In this document: positions 5,718-8,266 of the stretch, one piece after another
How positions within the stretch are numbered: position 1 is the first letter of the stretch
How the letters are laid out: each line of letters begins with the position of its first letter
Assembly: GCA_035446985.1 (NCBI GenBank)
Contig: DAOTGG010000044.1
Span: 1 to 8,266 of the forward strand
Length of the DNA: 8,266 nt
Source: JAQUSX01 sp035446985
Lineage (GTDB): Bacteria > Bacillota > Clostridia > Christensenellales > CAG-314
Direction: 5' to 3'
Translations under genes and position numbers: made by a program
The notes under the pieces: generated by a model
The model's input: only the letters and a program-made list of their open reading frames with translations
Told to the model about the DNA's origin: nothing
Database searches by the model: none

Positions 5718-7091
5718 ATGTCAAATGTAAAACAGGTTTGGAACAGCGTTTTAAAAGAGCTGGAATCTCAGGTTTCGGCTTTAACGTTCGACTTGTGGAT
5801 AAAAAACTTACAGCCTGTTTGCATATACAGAGACAGGCTTGTTTTGGCGACCGAAACGGAAGCGCATCACAATATATGTGAAAAAAGATTCCATGAAACC
5901 ATAAAAAAAACGTCTCAAAAATTATTTCCGATAATTGTGGACGTGGAAATAATCACATCCGATATGATATCGGCGTTCGAGCAATATAAAGAAGCGGAAC
6001 TAAACGCCGACGAAGAAGATACCGCGGCGAGCGACGAGCAGGCAACCTTTTTTTCCAGCTACACTTTTGATAATTTCGTCGTGGGTAAGTCAAACGAGTT
6101 CGCAGCGGCGGTAGCGAAAGCGGTTGCGGAAAAAGTGGCGAGCGGCAAACCCAACGTAAAATACAATCCGCTGTTTTTGTACGGGGGCGTAGGACTTGGC
6201 AAAACGCATCTTATGCACGCTATCGGAAATTACATAAAAGAGCAAAATCCAAAAATAAAAGCTATTTACGTGCCGACGGAAAAATTTATAAACGAGCTAC
6301 TTAATATTTTCCGTAATTCCTCCGACGCCGACGCGAGAGTCGTTTTTAGAAAAAAATACCGCACGGTGGATATTTTGATGCTTGACGATATTCAATCCAT
6401 TACCAACCGCGCGTCAACGCAGGAAGAAATATTTTACACTTTCAACGACCTTTATCTGGCGGGCAAACAAATAGTTATTTCCAGCGACAGACCGCCGAAA
6501 GAAATAGTGCCGCTTGAAGAAAGATTGCGCACGCGTTTTTGCAGCGGCGTGATAGCGGACATCTCTCAACCCGACCTAGATATGCGAATAGCCATTTTGC
6601 AAAAAATGTGTCTTTTTGAAAGAGCGGACATAAAGAAAGAAGTTCTTCGTTTTATTGCGGAAAAAATAACTAGCAATATTCGTGAACTGAAAGGTCTTTT
6701 GACCAGAGTAATATCATACGCGAGTTTGACAGGCTCTGACGTTAACGATATGGAAGTTGTGAACGCCGCGCTAAAAGACTACGCGGAAGACGCGAAAGAA
6801 GTTGTGACTATTCAAAAAATAGCCGACATAGTCTGCAGATATTACAATCTTGATTTTAAAGACTTGACAGGCAAAAAGAAAAATAAAGAAATTGTCGTGC
6901 CGAGACAAATTTGCATTTATTTAATTACGGAATTTTTGTCCACGCCGCTTATCGCAATCGGCGAGTTTTTCGGGGGCAGAGATCATACCACGATAATGCA
7001 CGCGAGAGACAAAATCAGCGCAACCATAAGAGAAAACAAAATAATAGCGTCCCAGGTAAAAGATTTAAAAGACGCTATACTAAATAGATAA
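5718..7091 (+). CDS. dnaA: Chromosomal replication initiator protein DnaA
   Basis: DnaA is the AAA+ ATPase that binds DnaA boxes, forms a filament on oriC and melts it for helicase loading. Domain I (about 1-85) carries the conserved FDLWIKNLQP; a short acidic linker (about 91-110) is domain II; domain III (about 111-330) has Walker A GGVGLGKT (156-163), Walker B ILMLDDIQ (219-226), sensor I ISSDRPP (254-260), the box VII arginine finger R273 in RLRTRF, and sensor II R322 in NIRELKG. Domain IV ends with PRQICIYL (395-402) and the DNA-binding signature GGRDHTTIMHA (419-429). Length 457 is typical. GGAGG nine bases upstream supports the ATG. A perfect DnaA box lies in codons 26-29. The gene is alone between its promoter and a terminator. 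Confidence 0.98.
   Translation: MSNVKQVWNSVLKELESQVSALTFDLWIKNLQPVCIYRDRLVLATETEAHHNICEKRFHETIKKTSQKLFPIIVDVEIITSDMISAFEQYKEAELNADEEDTAASDEQATFFSSYTFDNFVVGKSNEFAAAVAKAVAEKVASGKPNVKYNPLFLYGGVGLGKTHLMHAIGNYIKEQNPKIKAIYVPTEKFINELLNIFRNSSDADARVVFRKKYRTVDILMLDDIQSITNRASTQEEIFYTFNDLYLAGKQIVISSDRPPKEIVPLEERLRTRFCSGVIADISQPDLDMRIAILQKMCLFERADIKKEVLRFIAEKITSNIRELKGLLTRVISYASLTGSDVNDMEVVNAALKDYAEDAKEVVTIQKIADIVCRYYNLDFKDLTGKKKNKEIVVPRQICIYLITEFLSTPLIAIGEFFGGRDHTTIMHARDKISATIRENKIIASQVKDLKDAILNR
5794..5802 (-). promoter_or_regulatory. Perfect DnaA box inside the dnaA coding sequence
   Basis: The minus strand reads TTATCCACA, the strict consensus and the best box in the window. It falls on the codons for the conserved Leu-Trp-Ile of domain I, so it could be partly coincidental, but its distance of about 95 bp from the dnaA start point suits autoregulation or an outlying origin site. 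Confidence 0.6.
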
Positions 7092-7096
7092 TAAAA

Positions 7097-7118
7097 AACC
7101 CGTTTATTTTAACGGGTT
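7097..7118. terminator. Terminator between dnaA and the SGNH hydrolase gene
   Basis: AACCCGTT (7097-7104) pairs with AACGGGTT (7111-7118) around a 6-base loop, five bases after the dnaA stop. The plus strand continues CATTTTATATTTTTG, an interrupted U-tract; the minus strand continues with an unbroken run of Ts, making it stronger for the hydrolase gene, whose stop is 64 bases away. Confidence 0.8.
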
Positions 7119-7182
7119 CATTTTATATTTTTGTTTAATAATCGCTTGTAAAAAAAGACGAAAGAATAATTTTATATAAAAA

Positions 7183-7869
7183 TTAATCCGCTTGCATAAC
7201 GTAAGGTTTGATAATTTTTGAAATAACCCTGTAACCGCTCATAGACAAATGCAAACCCTCTATCGTATATTCTTTTTTCAGATTGCCTTGCGAGTCGGTT
7301 AATCCGTCCCAAACGTTGATAAATGTATAACCGTGTTTGTCGCAATAATCCTTTTCCAGCATACTGAGCGCGAGAAGTTTTGTGTTCGTTCTAAACAGAC
7401 AGAAGAAAGAAGTAAAAAACTTCGCCCGTCTATTTATCGGCGTTTGCGATATTACATAAATTTTTACGTTAGGATTGGGCTTTTTAATAAGTTCTATTAT
7501 TTCATTTATATTGTGCATTATTTTTTCAAGCGGAACCCGCGAGCCCAAGTCGTTCGTGCCTATCAAAAGAAAAAGTTTTGACGGAGCGATGTCGGTTACG
7601 TTGTTAATCCGTTTTAATACGTCGGTCGTTTTATCATTGGCAATACCGCGGTTATAGATATGCATGCCTGAAAAAAATTCCTGCACGGGGAAAAAGTCCG
7701 TCAGACTGTCGCCTAAAAAGACAATCTGTCCTTTTTCGGAAAAACGGTTCAGGATGTTAAGATTGTGAGCTTTGTTTTCCTGCAAAGCGTGCAAAATCAC
7801 CATACCCAGAGAAAAGATTAACAAGAGGCTTCCCAGCACGGAAATCATTACTATATTTAAAGCATTCAT
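7183..7869 (-). CDS. Membrane-anchored SGNH/GDSL-type hydrolase
   Basis: The protein (228 residues from the chosen ATG) has the SGNH blocks, numbered from this start: FLGDSLT with Ser55 (block I), NRGIAND with Gly75 (block II), IGTND with Asn106 (block III), and EGLHLSMSGY with His207 (block V). Family members hydrolyse ester or acetyl groups on lipids, sugars or cell-wall polymers; the substrate is not evident. Block V has Glu204 where most members have the catalytic Asp. A hydrophobic segment (about residues 4-29) is a likely signal anchor with the enzyme outside. The frame stays open to a TTG at 7956, but that start has no ribosome site and lies upstream of a near-perfect promoter whose start point falls on the ATG at 7867-7869, so I chose the ATG. 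No Shine-Dalgarno precedes either start. Confidence 0.85.
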   Translation of the reverse strand: MNALNIVMISVLGSLLLIFSLGMVILHALQENKAHNLNILNRFSEKGQIVFLGDSLTDFFPVQEFFSGMHIYNRGIANDKTTDVLKRINNVTDIAPSKLFLLIGTNDLGSRVPLEKIMHNINEIIELIKKPNPNVKIYVISQTPINRRAKFFTSFFCLFRTNTKLLALSMLEKDYCDKHGYTFINVWDGLTDSQGNLKKEYTIEGLHLSMSGYRVISKIIKPYVMQAD

Positions 7870-7875
7870 AAAAAA

Positions 7876-7904
7876 AGTATACAAAAACGCCGTAAGAATG
7901 TCAA
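7876..7904 (-). promoter_or_regulatory. Near-perfect sigma-A promoter of the SGNH hydrolase gene
   Basis: On the minus strand TTGACA (7899-7904, perfect) and TATACT (7876-7881, one mismatch) are 17 bp apart. Six Ts then lead directly to the ATG at 7867-7869, so the usual start point coincides with the A of the start codon and the mRNA would be leaderless or nearly so. Confidence 0.8.
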
Positions 7905-7911
7905 TAAGCTC

Positions 7912-7934
7912 TTTTAAAACAAAAATGTTTAAAA
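7912..7934. repeat. AT-rich inverted repeat between two divergent promoters
   Basis: TTTTAAAAC (7912-7920) and GTTTAAAA (7927-7934) form an imperfect inverted repeat in the 42 bp separating the -35 boxes of the hydrolase gene and the next gene. Its place would suit a shared operator, but so AT-rich a dyad may arise by chance. Confidence 0.3.
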
Positions 7935-7946
7935 AATTATTAAGTA

Positions 7947-7975
7947 TAGACTTCAATAAATTTTGGTGTTATACT
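7947..7975 (+). promoter_or_regulatory. Extended -10 promoter of the gene at 8004
   Basis: TATACT (7970-7975) has an extended TG at 7967-7968 and a weaker TAGACT (7947-7952) 17 bp upstream. The start near 7982 leaves a leader of about 22 nt containing the AAGGAAGG ribosome site (7993-8000). Confidence 0.65.
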
Positions 7976-8003
7976 TTAAAGTGATATTTTTTAAGGAAGG
8001 GTT

Positions 8004-8266
8004 ATGAAAAACACAAACACAGCTTATATTACGAAAATCGTTTTGATTTTTGTTTGTTTAACGTTGCTGCAAGCGGGAACAGCGTATTTTTTGTACGCGA
8101 ATTCCGCTTCTATTCTCCATGGCGAATACAGACAAATATCGGAAACAGCCTTGGATTCCGCGGCGGAAATAATAGGCGGAAGATTGTCGGAAAATCTTAA
8201 AGATTTTGACAGAATCGGCGACACCGAATACATACAGTCAAAATATATAATAAGCGGAGTTTATTT
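8004..8266 (+). CDS. N-terminal part of a membrane-anchored protein (partial, possible sensor)
   Basis: The frame from ATG 8004-8006 is open to the window edge (87 codons visible), so the 3' end is missing. AAGGAAGG (7993-8000) and an extended -10 promoter support the start. A short polar N-terminus is followed by one membrane helix (about residues 12-31, IVLIFVCLTLLQAGTAYFLY) and then a polar, probably helical stretch (about 33-80) with no cysteines and no lipobox. This form, one helix followed by an external helical segment, is common in sensor kinases, chemoreceptors and membrane cyclases, but no catalytic or signalling domain is visible, so that is only a guess. It is divergent from the hydrolase gene, with a 134-bp gap between start codons, and could share regulation with it. 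Confidence 0.75.
   Translation, partial: MKNTNTAYITKIVLIFVCLTLLQAGTAYFLYANSASILHGEYRQISETALDSAAEIIGGRLSENLKDFDRIGDTEYIQSKYIISGVY

Noticed and set aside
6937..6945. TTGTCCACG in the 3' part of dnaA
   Set aside because: It has two mismatches to the DnaA box and no neighbouring boxes.
7333..7657. Plus-strand frames opposite the SGNH hydrolase gene
   Set aside because: They overlap a gene with intact family motifs, lack ribosome sites and look like no known protein.
7870..7956. Longer hydrolase start at a TTG, adding 29 residues
   Set aside because: There is no Shine-Dalgarno before the TTG, and a near-perfect promoter lies downstream of it, placing the transcript start at the later ATG.

Overview
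The window is a piece of a low-to-moderate GC bacterial chromosome centred on the probable replication origin. Shine-Dalgarno sites of the AAGGAG/GGAGG type, sigma-A-like promoters, intrinsic hairpin plus U-tract terminators, a PepV-type dipeptidase and a Clostridia-like RadC all point to the Bacillota, most likely an uncultured, possibly host-associated member of the Clostridia. That placement is an inference from sequence style; nothing here fixes the genus.

Layout, left to right: the 3' end of a beta-rich, probably extracellular protein (1-336, +); a PepV-like M20 dipeptidase (526-1854, -) with its terminator; a divergent intergenic region with a clear pepV promoter and an inverted repeat at its start point; radC (2016-2765, +) overlapping gltX (2758-4200, +); a bidirectional terminator; dnaN (4286-5389, -); a 328-bp intergenic region that looks like oriC; dnaA (5718-7091, +) with a terminator; an SGNH/GDSL hydrolase with an N-terminal membrane anchor (7183-7869, -); and the 5' end of a membrane-anchored protein of unknown function (8004 to the window end, +).

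The replication genes are the core. DnaA melts the origin and DnaN is the sliding clamp, but they are transcribed divergently from the intergenic region instead of in the usual co-directional dnaA-dnaN-recF operon, and no recF or gyrB follows dnaN here. The region holds a consensus-type DnaA box, three one-mismatch boxes, a GC cluster next to an AT-rich tract, opposing dnaN and dnaA promoters sharing a 10-nt block around the -35, and a perfect DnaA box just inside dnaA. The arrangement resembles the basal unwinding unit of Bacillus subtilis, pointing toward dnaN. If this is the origin, dnaA, dnaN, pepV and the last gene run with the forks, while radC, gltX and the hydrolase run against them.

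Other points worth a look: a near-perfect promoter whose predicted start coincides with the ATG of the hydrolase (a possible leaderless mRNA), a Glu in place of that enzyme's usual catalytic Asp, a phased GGTNNN repeat in the origin, and a hairpin at the 5' end of the predicted pepV transcript. I saw no tRNA, rRNA, CRISPR array, insertion sequence or phage gene.
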